Below, piece by piece: positions 41,675 through 52,526 of a stretch of 64,000 nucleotides of DNA. The stretch lies in contig JANUWF010001217.1 in the NCBI GenBank assembly GCA_026120185.1, positions 2,402,001 to 2,466,000 of the forward strand, in the 5' to 3' direction. A model generated the notes under the pieces. It ran no database searches and was not told where the DNA came from. It saw only the letters and a program-made list of their open reading frames with translations. The DNA comes from Voacanga thouarsii. Its lineage: Eukaryota; Streptophyta; Magnoliopsida; Gentianales; Apocynaceae. Position 1 is the first letter of the stretch, and every line of letters starts with the position of its first letter. Both the position numbers and the translations under genes were made by a program.

Positions 41675-42977
41675 ACATGTCAAATATGTGGTAAGCTGAA
41701 TCCCGTTGCTCTTGATTGTTGGGATAGATTTGACTATTCCTATCAATTAGAAGATCTACCACAAGCATTGGCAGCACTCACCTTAAACAACACTGACCCT
41801 TCTTTTTACATAGACTCGGAGCTATAGCTCACATGACCAACAACGCAGGTATGTTGTCTTATACAAAACCATATAAAGGAAAGGATGATATCTATATTGG
41901 AAATGGAAACAAACTTGATATAACACATTCTGTAAATGCATGGGTTGGAGAATTACATTTAAAAGATGTTCTTGTCGTTCCGAAACTGAAAAAGAATTTA
42001 ATTTCAGTAAGTAAAATCCCTAGTGATAACTCTTGTACTGTTGAATTCACACTATTTGATTTTGTTATTAAGGATCAAAACAAAAGAACAATAGGAAAGG
42101 GGCATAGACAAGGACAACTCTATACTTTGGAACCTGGTTTTCAAGAAGCTTTATCAACAATAAAAGGGAACAACTCATTCTCTTTGTGGCACCAACGCCT
42201 TAGATATCCAAGTGCAAAGATTTTATCTCTGTTAAAAGGAAAGAAAGTCATTGATGTCACTAATTGGCAAACTAAGTCTTCTATCTGTATTAGTTGCCAA
42301 TCTGAAAAGAGTTGTAAATTACCCTTTAATTTGAATAATGATATGTCTAATTATCCTTTACAAAAAGTGCATTGTGATCTTTGGGGACCAGCTCCTACCA
42401 TCTCAAATCAAGAATTTTAGTTTTATGTTATATTTATAGATGATTTTTCAAGATTTTCTTGGTTATATCCTTTAAAAAAAAAGTCAGATTTTTTTCTTTG
42501 TTTTCAAAAAATTTCAAAAATTAGTAGAAAATCAATTTGATAGAAAAATAAAAAATTTTCAATGTGATGGGGTGGAGAATTTAACTCTTTTGATTTTCTC
42601 AGTCATATTAGTAATTGTGGTATTCAGCTCCATGTTTCATGTCTTGGAACACCAGAGCAAAACGGAGTAGTCGAGAGGAAGCATCAGCACATTGTTGAGA
42701 TAGGTTTAACTATGTTATTTCATGCTAACTTGCCATTATTTTTATGGATTGAAAATTTTATTGCAGCTGTCTATTTAATCAATAGAATGCCAACCTCAGT
42801 TTTACACAATCAGTCTCCATATTCTAAACTATATCACAAAGAACCAAATTACAAAAGCTTGCGAGTGTTTGGATGCTTATGCTTTCCTTCTCTAAGACAT
42901 CAAGGAGGTAATAAATTTGTTAAGAAAACTTATCCTTATGTATTTATTGGTTATAATCATATTCACAAGAGTTATAG
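41675..42977 (+). pseudogene. Copia-3 protease and integrase, first part
   Basis: The protease active site (YIDS...HMTNN region, about 41808-41850) is frameshifted. 41833-42420 continues protease and GAG-pre-integrase (LYTLEPGF, SLWHQRLRYPSA, CISCQSEKSCKLPF) into the integrase start (VHCDLWGPAPT). A stop at 42418 replaces a residue of the integrase core, and frameshifts near 42475-42570 disrupt the middle Asp region. Frame is regained at about 42640 with GTPEQNGVVERKHQHIVE, which carries the catalytic Glu. 42712-42977 encodes the end of the core (INRMPTSVL...YKSLRVFGCLC...FIGYNHIHKSY), where solo LTR B interrupts it. Confidence 0.75.
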
Positions 42978-44426
42978 TGTTGGGGATATGCCCTAGAGTC
43001 AATTTGTACTTATACAATTGTCATTATGTTTTATATAATAATATGAGGCTTTCCTTTCCATGAATAGTGAGTTTTGTTTTGTTGGTCATCAAGTACGTGA
43101 CTTGATAGTAAAACCCTACAATGAATACAATGACTATTCTAAATCTGTCTCTGATCGATTATTATTATTGGAATAATAATAAATTAAGATTAGTATGTTT
43201 GTGACTTGATGGCTATGTTTTACTGGCCATGGATATTTGTGATATCGAGTCAAGACATAAATAAATGTTAGAGAACATTGTATTGGACATGACCCACTGT
43301 GAGAGTACTTCATGGAATATGTCATAAGTACTTTCTAGCCATAATAATATTGAAAGTCCTTCGACCTAAATTCATCATAGTTTCTTACTTGATAAATTCT
43401 ATATTTTGACATTGTCTAAAGTTGTCTTTAACCAGATAATAAATTAGACTACTGTTGGATATAAAATAAATCAAGGAGAGGAATATGATTGATTGTGAAG
43501 GAATTTGTCCCTCTCAATTATGGGAGAGATATTCATGGGCCCCTTGATAAGTTAGACTGTTAACAATGCATGGTCGTGCTCAAATATATCAATCTAAGAT
43601 ATTGATATCATTTGTTTGAACAGATCTACTATGAAATCAAGAAATAATTGATTAAGCTTAATAAGGATGACATGCTCGTGCCTTATGCTTAATCTGGATA
43701 TCGTGTGACAAAGGGACTAAATATAAAATTATGGTTTGGTTCAAAGAGATCACCGATCTTCATTTAACCTGGATAGTTATAATGTTTTGCTAGAAACCGC
43801 TTATAACTTGTGGGCCGTTTAAATACGATTTAGGCACGCTTGCCGGTGTTAAATGAACCTATAGGGTCACACAATAAGCGAACTTGTTAGGTTATTTTTC
43901 CGGTGACCGAGTTCGATGAATCTGGATAATATCCAGATTATAAGAATCTGACTCGGTAAAATAATTAGTTAAATTACCGAGATAATGGCAGAATCTTATC
44001 ATATCAGTTTTAATTTAATTTGAATTTAAATTAGAATATGATAAGATATTATTAGGGTTGGACTCTAAGAGGTTCGAGGGTTTTTAAGAAAACTCTAGCC
44101 GTCTTTTCAATAGTCCAATTTTTTCGGTTGAGAACATTCGTGCCATTCTCTACCAGAAAGAAAAAAAAAACCTCTAAAACCCTAGACGCTAGCACTCCCC
44201 GGGTATCGAGTGAGTTCGCGGTGTGTATCCGATAGAGGACGTTCGCATACTGCAGCGTCTGGTGATTGTTCGGGTTGAACGTACAACAGCGCAACCAGAA
44301 TCGAAGGATTTCGATTACAGCAACCAGAGGTAATTCTTAAAGCTTAGATCTTCTTAATCGTTTACTTGGGTCCTCGGGAGGGATTCGTAGATGTTTTCCG
44401 CGTTTAGGAGTCCACGAATTCCAACA
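42978..44426 (+). mobile_element. Solo LTR, copy B, inserted in Copia-3 integrase
   Basis: A 1449-bp segment begins TGTTGGGGATATGCC and ends GAATTCCAACA. It is flanked by a perfect duplication TATAG (42973-42977, 44427-44431). It is a close reverse-complement match to copies C and D of Copia-2, so its LTR sense is +. Deleting it plus one TATAG restores the Copia-3 frame (HIHKSY joins RCYEPRTKR). Short frames within it recur in the other copies only because the LTRs are homologous. Confidence 0.93.
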
Positions 44427-45601
44427 TATAGGTGCTATGAACCTCGAACAAAAAGAGTATATGTATCAAGACACGTTGTCTTCGATAAAGGTAAATCCCT
44501 CTATAAACCCTCTCCTCAAGAATCAATTTCTGTGCCATTAGAATTTATTGAATTTCTAGCACTTGATGAATGGTTTAAAGTCACTTTTGAAGCTGAACCT
44601 CCAAAAGTAGGAACAAATGTAGAGTCAGCAACTCAAACATCTATTATAACTACTAACGACTGTTGTGATGAAAATAATGATCATGACAGATGTTATAGTG
44701 ACAATAATGTTGAATCTCCTGACAATAATAGAGTTTTGCCTGATGTTAATGTGCCTTATGAAGATGAAACCTTAGTTGCAGCTGAACTGGCAGATACACA
44801 AACTCTTACTTTGCTAAATGACTTGGCTAGGCATATTGTTGATCCAAATATCGACAATAATGAAAGTGAAAATTACGTTCATCCACCACGCCATAGGCAA
44901 CCTCCAAAACATCTACAAGATTATGAATTCTATCTATTTCAAGTCGAGTTACCTGGTGAACCCCGAAATTATCATGTTGCTTTAAAAGATCCTCGATGGG
45001 TTATGGCTATGAAAGAGGAACTACAGGCCCTTCATTCAAACCAAACCTGGTCACTAGTTCCTCGACCCCAAAATGTGAATGTTGTTGGGTCAAAATGGAT
45101 TTATCGTATAAAGCAACGAGAGAATGGATGTATTGAGCGCTTCAAGGCTCGTCTTGTTGCCCGTGGTTTTACACAAGTCTCAGGTATTGATTTTGATGAG
45201 AGATGAGACTTAGAGCTCAGTTATTCGTCATACTACTATTCGTCTTGTGATAGCACTTTCAACTTCTCTAAACTGGCACATGAAACAACTGGATGTGAAG
45301 AAAACCTTTTTGCATGGAAATTTAAAGAAGATTATGTATATCAAACAACCCCTTGGTTTTGTGGATCCATACAAACCTGATCATGTATGCCTTCTTCACA
45401 AGTCTCTCTATGGGCTAAAGCAAGCTCCTCGAGCTTAGTTTGATCGCTTATCTCTATTTCTTCTTCATCTTGGTTTTTATTGTAGTAAGGCAAATTCTTC
45501 ATTATTTGTTTATCGTCAAAATTCTGTTACAATATTGCTTCTCATCTATGTAGATGACATATTGGTGACTGGAAATAATGACTCCTTTATCTGTAACTTA
45601 A
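44427..45601 (+). pseudogene. Copia-3 integrase end and reverse transcriptase, first part
   Basis: Continues directly from 42977 across solo LTR B: CYEPRTKRVYVSRHVVFDKG ends integrase; an acidic linker follows; RT opens at about 44985 (KDPRWVMAMKEELQALHSNQ, VGSKWIYRIKQ, RFKARLVARGFTQVSGIDF). A stop and frameshift at 45204-45245 separate this from LNWHMKQLDVKKTFLHGNL and LYGLKQAPRA, then a stop at 45436. The RT active site IYVDDILVTGNN (about 45547-45582) is intact just before Copia-2 splits the domain. Confidence 0.8.
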
Positions 45602-47051
45602 TGTTAGGATTCGTGGACTCCTAAACGCGGAAAACATCTACGAATCCCTCCCGAGGACCCAAGTAAACGATTAAGAAGATCTAAGCTTTAAGAATTACCT
45701 CTGGCTGCTGTAATCGAAATCCTTCGATTTTGGTTGCGCTGTTGTACGTTCAACCCGAACAATCACCAGACGCTGCAGTATGCGAACGTCCTCTATCGGA
45801 TACACACCGCGAACTCACTCGATACCCGGGGAGTGCTAGCGTCTAGGGTTTTAGAGGTTTTTTTTTTCTTTCTGGTAGAGAATGGCACGAATGTTCTCAA
45901 CCGAAAAAATTGGACTATTGAAAAGACGGCTAGAGTTTTCTTAAAAACCCTCGAACCTCTTAGAGTCCAACCCTAATAATATCTTATCATATTCTAATTT
46001 AAATTCAAATTAAATTAAAACTGATATGATAAGATTCTGCCATTATCTCGGTAATTTAACTAATTATTTTACCGAGTCAGATTCTTATAATCTGGATATC
46101 ATCCAGATTCATCGAACCTGGTCACCGGAAAAATAACCTAACAAGTTCGCTTATTGTGTGACCCTATAGGTTCATTTAACATCGGCGAGTGTGCCTAAAT
46201 CATATTTAAATGGCCCACAAGTTATAAGTGGTTTCTAGCAAAACATTATAACTATCCATGTTAAATGAAGATCGGTGATCTCTTTGAACCAAATCATAAT
46301 TTTATATTTAGTCCTTTTGTCACACGATATCCAGATTAAGCATAAGGCACGGAGCATGTCATCCTTATTAAGCTTAATCAATTATTTCTTGATTTCATAG
46401 TAGATCTGTTCAAACAAATGATATCAATATCTTAGATTGATATATTTGAGCACGGCCATGCATTTTTAACAATCTAACTTATCAAGGGGCCCATGGATAT
46501 CTCTCCCATAATTGAGAGGGACAAATTCCTTCACAATCAATCATATTCCTCTCCTTGATTTATTCTATATCCAACAGTAGTCTAATTTATTATCTGGTTA
46601 AAGACAACTTTAGACAATGTCAAAATAGAGAATTTATCAAGTAAGAAACTATGATGAATTTAGGTCGAAGGACTTTCAATATTATTATGGCTAGAAAGTA
46701 CTTATGACATATTCCATGAAGTACTCTCACAGTGGGTCATGTCCAATACAATGTTCTCTAACATTTATTTATGTCTTGACTCGATATCACAAATATCCAT
46801 GGCCAGTAAAACATAGCTATCAAGTCACAAACATACTAATCTTAATTTATTATTATTCCAATAATAATAATCGATCAGTGACAGCTTTAGAATAGTCATT
46901 GTATTCATTGTAGGGTTTTACTATCAAGTCACGTACTTGATGACCAACAAAACAAAACTCACTATTCATGGAAAGGAAAGCCTCATATTATTATATAAAA
47001 CATAATGACAATTGTATAAGTACAAATTGACTCTAGGGCATATCCCCAACA
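45602..47051 (-). repeat. Copia-2 3' LTR (copy C)
   Basis: 1450 bp. On the + strand it starts TGTTAGGATTCG and ends ATATCCCCAACA. It forms an inverted repeat with solo LTR B, whose inner end lies about 1.2 kb away. Confidence 0.93.
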
Positions 47052-47065
47052 GTCTCCCACTTGTA

Positions 47066-47590
47066 CTAAGACCAATTTGGCATAAGCCGTAATCCCATTG
47101 TTCTGGTATGACTATCATGTTTAGACGATGGGAGAGGCTTTGTCAGTGGATCTGCAACATTGTCATCAGTTGGCACCTTGCATACATTGACATCTCCTCT
47201 ATCAACAATTTCTCGAATGAGATGAAAACGTCTAAGTATATGTTTGGATCGCTGATGTGATCTTGGTTCCTTAGCTTGTGCAATGGCTCCATTGTTGTCA
47301 CAATAGAGATCCACTGGGTTCACAATACTAGGAACTACATCTAGTTCTGTAATGAACTTTTTAATCCAAACTGCTTCTTTAGCTGCAGCTGAGGCAACTA
47401 CATACTCAGCTTCTGTAGTAGAATCGGCCACGGTGTCTTGCTTTGAACTTTTCCAACTTACAGCACCTCCATTCAAACAAAATAGAAAACCTGATTGCGA
47501 TCTATAATCATCTATGTCGGATTGAAAACTAGCATCAGTGTAACCATTTACAACTAGCTCGCCTTCTTGTCCTCCATAAACTAAGAACAT
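47066..47590 (-). CDS. Copia-2 RNase H
   Basis: The C-terminal pol domain that degrades the RNA strand of RNA/DNA hybrids during reverse transcription; 174 codons. Seen: YTDASFQSDIDDYRSQSGF with the first Asp, SKQDTVADSTTEAEYVVAS with the catalytic Glu, LYCDNNGAIAQ with Asp, KHILRRFHLIRE, and VADPLTKPLP near the end. The stop lies 15 nt before the LTR, as usual for copia. It is separated from the RT frame by one frameshift at about 47592 and may once have been read as one polyprotein. All catalytic residues are present. Confidence 0.85.
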   Translation of the reverse strand: MFLVYGGQEGELVVNGYTDASFQSDIDDYRSQSGFLFCLNGGAVSWKSSKQDTVADSTTEAEYVVASAAAKEAVWIKKFITELDVVPSIVNPVDLYCDNNGAIAQAKEPRSHQRSKHILRRFHLIREIVDRGDVNVCKVPTDDNVADPLTKPLPSSKHDSHTRTMGLRLMPNWS

Positions 47591-47594
47591 ATCT

Positions 47595-48236
47595 TTAGTT
47601 CTTCTTAAGTACTTTAGTATGTTCTTGACAGACGATCCAGTGTGCCTCTCCGAGATTTGACTGGAACTTGCTTGTCATGCTCAATGCATATGATACATCG
47701 GGTCGAGTACATAACATGGCATACATGATAGACCCTATAGCGGAAGCGTATGGTATCTTGTTCATGCGCTCTTCTTCATCCTTCGTAGAAGGACTTTGAG
47801 TTTTGCTGAGCTTAATGCCATGTGACATTGGCAAGAATCCTCTCTTAGAGTCTTGCATACTGAACCTTTTCAGTACCTTGTCAATGTATGCACTTTGACT
47901 TAGTCCAATTAGCTTTCTAGATCTATCTCTATAGATCCTTATACCTAGAATATAGGCAGCTTCACCTAAGTCTTTCATTGAGAAATAATTTCCCAACCAT
48001 GTCTTTACACTTTGTAGAGTTGGGATGTCGTTTCCAATGAGTAAGATATCATCAACATAAAGTACCAAAAAGACTATTGCATTCCCACTTGTTTTCTTAT
48101 AGACACAAGGCTCATCTTCATTTTTGATAAAGTTAAATTCTTTAATTGCTTCATCAAAACGAAGATTCCAACTTCGAGATGCTTGCTTCAATCCATAAAT
48201 GGATCTTTGAAGCTTGTACACTTTATTAGAATTCAA
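47595..48236 (-). CDS. Copia-2 reverse transcriptase, second part
   Basis: Second half of the copia RT. VYKLQRSIYGLKQASRSWN is followed by VLYVDDILLIGND, which holds the YVDD catalytic Asp pair. Then come YFSMKDLGEAAYILGIRI, LIGLSQSAYIDKVLKRF, and YASAIGSIMYAMLCTRPDVSY. It is joined to the upstream integrase-RT frame through a frameshift at 48237-48246. The last residues (after SKFQSNLGEAHW) are out of the usual frame, marking a second frameshift before RNase H. These few breaks are all that separate this copy from an open pol. Confidence 0.85.
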   Translation of the reverse strand: MNSNKVYKLQRSIYGLKQASRSWNLRFDEAIKEFNFIKNEDEPCVYKKTSGNAIVFLVLYVDDILLIGNDIPTLQSVKTWLGNYFSMKDLGEAAYILGIRIYRDRSRKLIGLSQSAYIDKVLKRFSMQDSKRGFLPMSHGIKLSKTQSPSTKDEEERMNKIPYASAIGSIMYAMLCTRPDVSYALSMTSKFQSNLGEAHWIVCQEHTKVLKKN

Positions 48237-48243
48237 AAGATCA

Positions 48244-49620
48244 TCAAAACCCTCGAGGTTGTGTCATGTACACATCTTCGAGTAAGTTTCCATTAAGAAA
48301 CGCGGTTTTGACATCCATTTGCCAAATTTCATAGTCATAATATGCTGCTATGGCAAGAAGAATTCTGATAGATTTAAGCATTACAACTGGTGAAAATGTT
48401 TCATCATAGTCTATACCATGAGTTTGTCTATAACCTTTTGCTACCAGTCGTGCTTTGTAAGTATGCACATTTCCCTCCATGTCTGTTTTCTTTTTGAAAA
48501 CCCACTTACACCTAATGGTTTTTGAACCTTTAGGTGGGTTAACCAAAGTCCAAACTTGGTTATCATACATGGATTGCATCTCAGACTTCATAGCCTCTAA
48601 CCATTTTCTAGAGTCAGAACTCTTAATGGCTTCTTGATAGGAAGTGGGCTCATCATTAACCATAAGCTCCACATTGTGATCGTCAGTGATGAGAAATCCA
48701 TATCTCTCAGGTTGTTGACGAACCCTATCAGATCTTCGAGGTCCTTGTTCTATAGATGTAGGCTCATCTTGGACTTGTGAGCCATCTAATCGAGATTCAT
48801 TATTTGGTTCGAGCACTAATTGTGGCTCTTGAATCTCATCTTGATGAGGTTCGAGCACTAATCGTGGTCCTTGAATCTCATCAAGATGTATTTTACTCCC
48901 ATCGATTCTTTTGGAAATAAATTCCTTTTCAAGAAAGAATCCATTTCGAGCAACAATTACTCTATTTTCTTTTGGGAGATAAAATTGATATCCTTTAGTT
49001 TCTTTAGGATACCCCACAAATATGCATTTATCAGATTTAGGTGCAAGTTTATCAGATAATAAACGCTTTACATAAACTTCACAACCCCAAATCTTCAGAA
49101 ATAACAAACTAGGTTGTCTCTCAGTCCATATCTCATATGGCGTTTTCTGAACCGATTTAGATGGAACTCGATTTAGTATGAATGCAGCAGTCTCCAGGGC
49201 ATAACCCCAAAAGGAGATTGGAAGATCAGTTTGACTCATCATTGATCGAACCATATCTAATAAAGTCCGATTTCTCCGTTCAGATACACCATTCCATTGA
49301 GGTGTTCCTGGTGGAGTTAATTGGGAAATAATTCCACAATTTTTAAGATGCTCGTCAAACTCGTAGCTTAAGTATTCACCACCTCGATCCGATCGAAGTG
49401 TTTTGATACTTTTGCCAAGTTGATTTTGTACTTCATTTTGAAATTCTTTGAATTTCCGGAACGATTCAGATTTGTGTTTCATCGGATACAGGTAGCCATA
49501 TCTCGCTGAAATCATCTCGTAAATGTAATGAAGTACTCGAAATCCTCCTCTAGCGAGTGAATTCATTGGTCCACATACATCGGTATGTATTAGGCCCAAT
49601 AAATCAGCTTGCCCTTTCAT
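48244..49620 (-). CDS. Copia-2 integrase and reverse transcriptase, first part
   Basis: An uninterrupted 458-codon stretch of pol. The integrase core has all three catalytic residues: Asp in LIHTDVCGPM, Asp in TLRSDRGGEYLSYEF, and Glu in WNGVSERRNRTLLDMV, followed by FWGYALETAAFILNRVPSK and KIWGCEVYVKR. A charged linker holds two copies of a LDEIQGPRLVLEP-like unit. RT then opens with WLEAMKSEMQSMYDNQVW, RCKWVFKKKTDMEG, YKARLVAKGYRQTHGIDYDE and QMDVKTAFLNGNLLEDVYM, the last with the first catalytic Asp. The integrase inserts the cDNA and the RT copies the RNA. Confidence 0.88.
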   Translation of the reverse strand: MKGQADLLGLIHTDVCGPMNSLARGGFRVLHYIYEMISARYGYLYPMKHKSESFRKFKEFQNEVQNQLGKSIKTLRSDRGGEYLSYEFDEHLKNCGIISQLTPPGTPQWNGVSERRNRTLLDMVRSMMSQTDLPISFWGYALETAAFILNRVPSKSVQKTPYEIWTERQPSLLFLKIWGCEVYVKRLLSDKLAPKSDKCIFVGYPKETKGYQFYLPKENRVIVARNGFFLEKEFISKRIDGSKIHLDEIQGPRLVLEPHQDEIQEPQLVLEPNNESRLDGSQVQDEPTSIEQGPRRSDRVRQQPERYGFLITDDHNVELMVNDEPTSYQEAIKSSDSRKWLEAMKSEMQSMYDNQVWTLVNPPKGSKTIRCKWVFKKKTDMEGNVHTYKARLVAKGYRQTHGIDYDETFSPVVMLKSIRILLAIAAYYDYEIWQMDVKTAFLNGNLLEDVYMTQPRGF

Positions 49621-50245
49621 TTTGTCTCTTGAAAGGCGCTTTAGTCATTTTGCCTAATAAACAAGAATCACATGTTCTGTAAGATTCTAAATCAAACGAT
49701 TTTAGAAGCCCATCATTATGAAGCTTTGTTATGCGTTTCTCATTTATATGGCCCAAACGACAATGCCGAAGTAAGTCCGATTTAAATCATTGGATTTCAA
49801 TCTCTTAGTATTTATATTATAGATAGACATGTCTGAAGATCCACGAAGATTTAGAATATAAAGCCCATTCGATAATGAAGCATCTCCATAAAAAATGCCG
49901 TTTTTATTAATAGAGCAAATGTTATTCCTAATAACAAATTCAAAACCTTCTAAATCCAAACAAGAAACTGAAATAATATTCCTACTCATAGCAGGAACAT
50001 AAAAACAATTGTTCAGTTCTAAAACAAGCCCACTGGGCAAAATTAATTCTAAAGTTCCTACGACTCATCTGCAGCAACTTTTGCTCCATTCGCAACTCGT
50101 AGGTCCACCTCGCCTTTTGCCAAGGCTCTACTCCTTTTTAGACCCTGCACATTTACACAAATGTGAGATCCACAACCGGTATCCAATACCCATGAATCGA
50201 AGTAGATAAATTAATTTCAATAACATAAATACCGAAGCGGCAGTC
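49621..50245 (-). pseudogene. Copia-2 protease and GAG-pre-integrase, frameshifted
   Basis: FDSWVLDTGCGSHIC, with the aspartic protease DTG motif, lies at about 50200-50150. Frame breaks lie near 50130 and 50050. 50040-49744 encodes LELNNCFYVPAMSRNIISVS and a GAG-pre-integrase-like part. Stops then interrupt the zinc-binding region before the open integrase frame at 49620. Confidence 0.7.
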
Positions 50246-51078
50246 TCACTTGTCCTTCTTTTTCTTTGCTTCCAAATAGAGCTTGCAATTTCTTAACCAA
50301 TGTCCTTGTTCTCCACAATGGTGGCAAGCTCCCTCCTTTGGTGTCTTGGCCTTAGGTTTGGGCTTGAACTTGGACTTTGCCTTGTCCTTACCCTTACTAG
50401 CCATGACCTTGCCCTTTTGGTTGTTCTTTTTGCCTTTCCCTTTTTGAACCATTAGAACACTAGGAGTATTCTTCTTAATGTTCGATTCAGCTTGTTTTAG
50501 CATCCCATGCAATTCGAGTAATGGATTTCTCCATATTATGCATGTTAAAATTCATGACAAACTGGTCATACTCAGCAGGTAAAGAGCCCAAGATCAAATC
50601 CGTGGCCATGTCATGATTAACGAGAGCACCAAGCTTATCAAGATGATCTAGATAGCCCTTCATTTTAAGGACATGAGCACTTACCGAGGTGCCGGAAACC
50701 ATCTTACATGCATTTAACGCCTTGTGAGTTTCAAATCTCTCTTGTCGTGCTTGCTCTTGGAACATTTCCTTGAGATGCACAATCATGTCATATGCCTCTG
50801 CTTCTTCAAACTGTTTTTGAAGTTCAGAGTTCATGGTTGCTAGCATGAGGCAAGTAACATCGTTGGAGTCATCTTTGTGCTTACTATAAGCATCTTTTTC
50901 AGCTTTTGAGGCGTTATTTGCTTGGAGCAGGGGGAATAGGATTTTCAAGAACATAGAGCCTTTTTTCTTGCTTAAGAACAATTCTTAAGTTTCGTGCCCA
51001 ATCAAGAAAGTTAGTCCCACTAAGCTTGTCTTTCTCAAGCACGGATCGCAATGAATTATTCCAACTGTTTGTTGCCAT
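50246..51078 (-). pseudogene. Copia-2 gag, two frameshifts
   Basis: The ATG at 51078 opens MATNSWNNSLRSVLEKDKLS...NFLDWARNLRIVL, a standard copia Gag start. One extra base near 50925 shifts the frame, which continues as NNASKAEKDAYSKHKDDSND, then METFQ-like LKEMFQEQARQERFETHKAL and LGSLPAEYDQFVMNFNMH. A second shift near 50500 leads to HGMLKQAESNIKK, a Lys-rich stretch, and the zinc knuckle CHHCGEQGHWLRNC (CX2CX4HX4C). Gag coats the element RNA. All domains are present, so few mutations separate it from an open gene. Confidence 0.82.
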
Positions 51079-52526
51079 TATCTACATACAAAAATATGCA
51101 AAGTAATTAATTTTTGAGACTCTAACGAAAAACTCCCACTAAAAGCATTTAAACTTTTTGAAACTTCAACATTTTGATGTTTCGCAGTGGGGAAAAATAT
51201 TTTGTTTTAATCATAAGTAAGCTTTGGCTTTAATCTTATAATTAAATAAAATTCTAATTTTAAATGAGATAGACATCAAATGTCCCAGCTAAAAATATCT
51301 CATAAAATGCCCTAGGCCCAAAACTATTTTGATAGCCCAGTTAAGTCAAACCATATCAAACATATGGAAAACTATTTTCCATCTTATCTCACTCAAATAA
51401 TCAAAAGCATCCTACTTTGGTAGGAATGACCATATGATGATCCAAGTAATAACAAGTGTTTGATTTTGGAAGGCATTTAACACTTAAATATTTTTTTTTT
51501 CCTTAAAAAAATTTGATTGGATTGCAGTAAGCAAAAAATAAACATATCAAATATGCATGCAAGACATAAATAAAAGTGACATAGCATGGCCCATAACCTA
51601 TGTTGATCATCACGAGCAAAGTGAAGATCAAGGTGGTCAATCTAGGTATATGAACTCCTTAAGCATTCTCTAATGCCTTGAGCATACTCCTCCTTGGTTG
51701 TAAATGTCGGCTGCCGTCTTCTTTTACATTGGATAGTAAAATTAAAATAATTCCTATTCTAGGAAAGCAGATACAATTTTACAACAATGGATAACGACAC
51801 GCATGCCGTATTTAAAAAATTACAACTTAAAACAACCATAATGTAACCGACCAATCACATTGGGATGAAACGGGCCATGCTATGCACTATTCAAAATAAT
51901 CCACAACTACAATCAAAAACATTGACGAATAACACACAACGAACGAGTTAGTTGGGGTTCCAAGGAGCAACGCTCACTGGCGGGGTCAAGGGGCAGCGCC
52001 CTGCGAGGTCCACAGGCGGCAGGTCAGCGCGCACTGAGGGTCCCGGCATATTCGTACGGAAAACGATTTTTCCTACTCTCATTGAATGAGATTTTGCCTT
52101 CCGATTTCCGAAAATTAATCAAATTAACGTTCGGACCCCTTAATAACCATCGCCGTGAAAATTCATATTACGGACAATATGCGTTCTTTTAATCATATTT
52201 ATACGAGATAACATATTATCATGTCCGATTAATAAAAGCAATTCGCAAATATAGAATGATGGATAGCATGCTTACGATACCATATCATATTAAAACAGAC
52301 CAATTTACAGACAATCTGCAACTAATCTGGTCTGATCAGGCGACTAAGATGCACACATTAAACCTAATTCGAGCGATCTGCATGCTAAGTATTCTAAAAT
52401 CATAATCATGCGAACATGCTGATACATACCCCGTTAAATTCATATATACATATTATACATGTATTCAACAATACGATTAATACGGATGAATCAACCTAAT
52501 CTTTTAGCAAGTTGCTCGATACCCCT
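51079..52526 (-). other. Copia-2 long untranslated leader with GC-rich block
   Basis: About 1.45 kb between the 5' LTR and gag with no open frame of note. 51945-52065 is strikingly GC-rich (for example GGGGCAGCGCCCTGCG) in otherwise AT-rich sequence. The primer-site-like GGGGTATCGAGCAAC lies next to the LTR at about 52525-52511. Confidence 0.7.
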
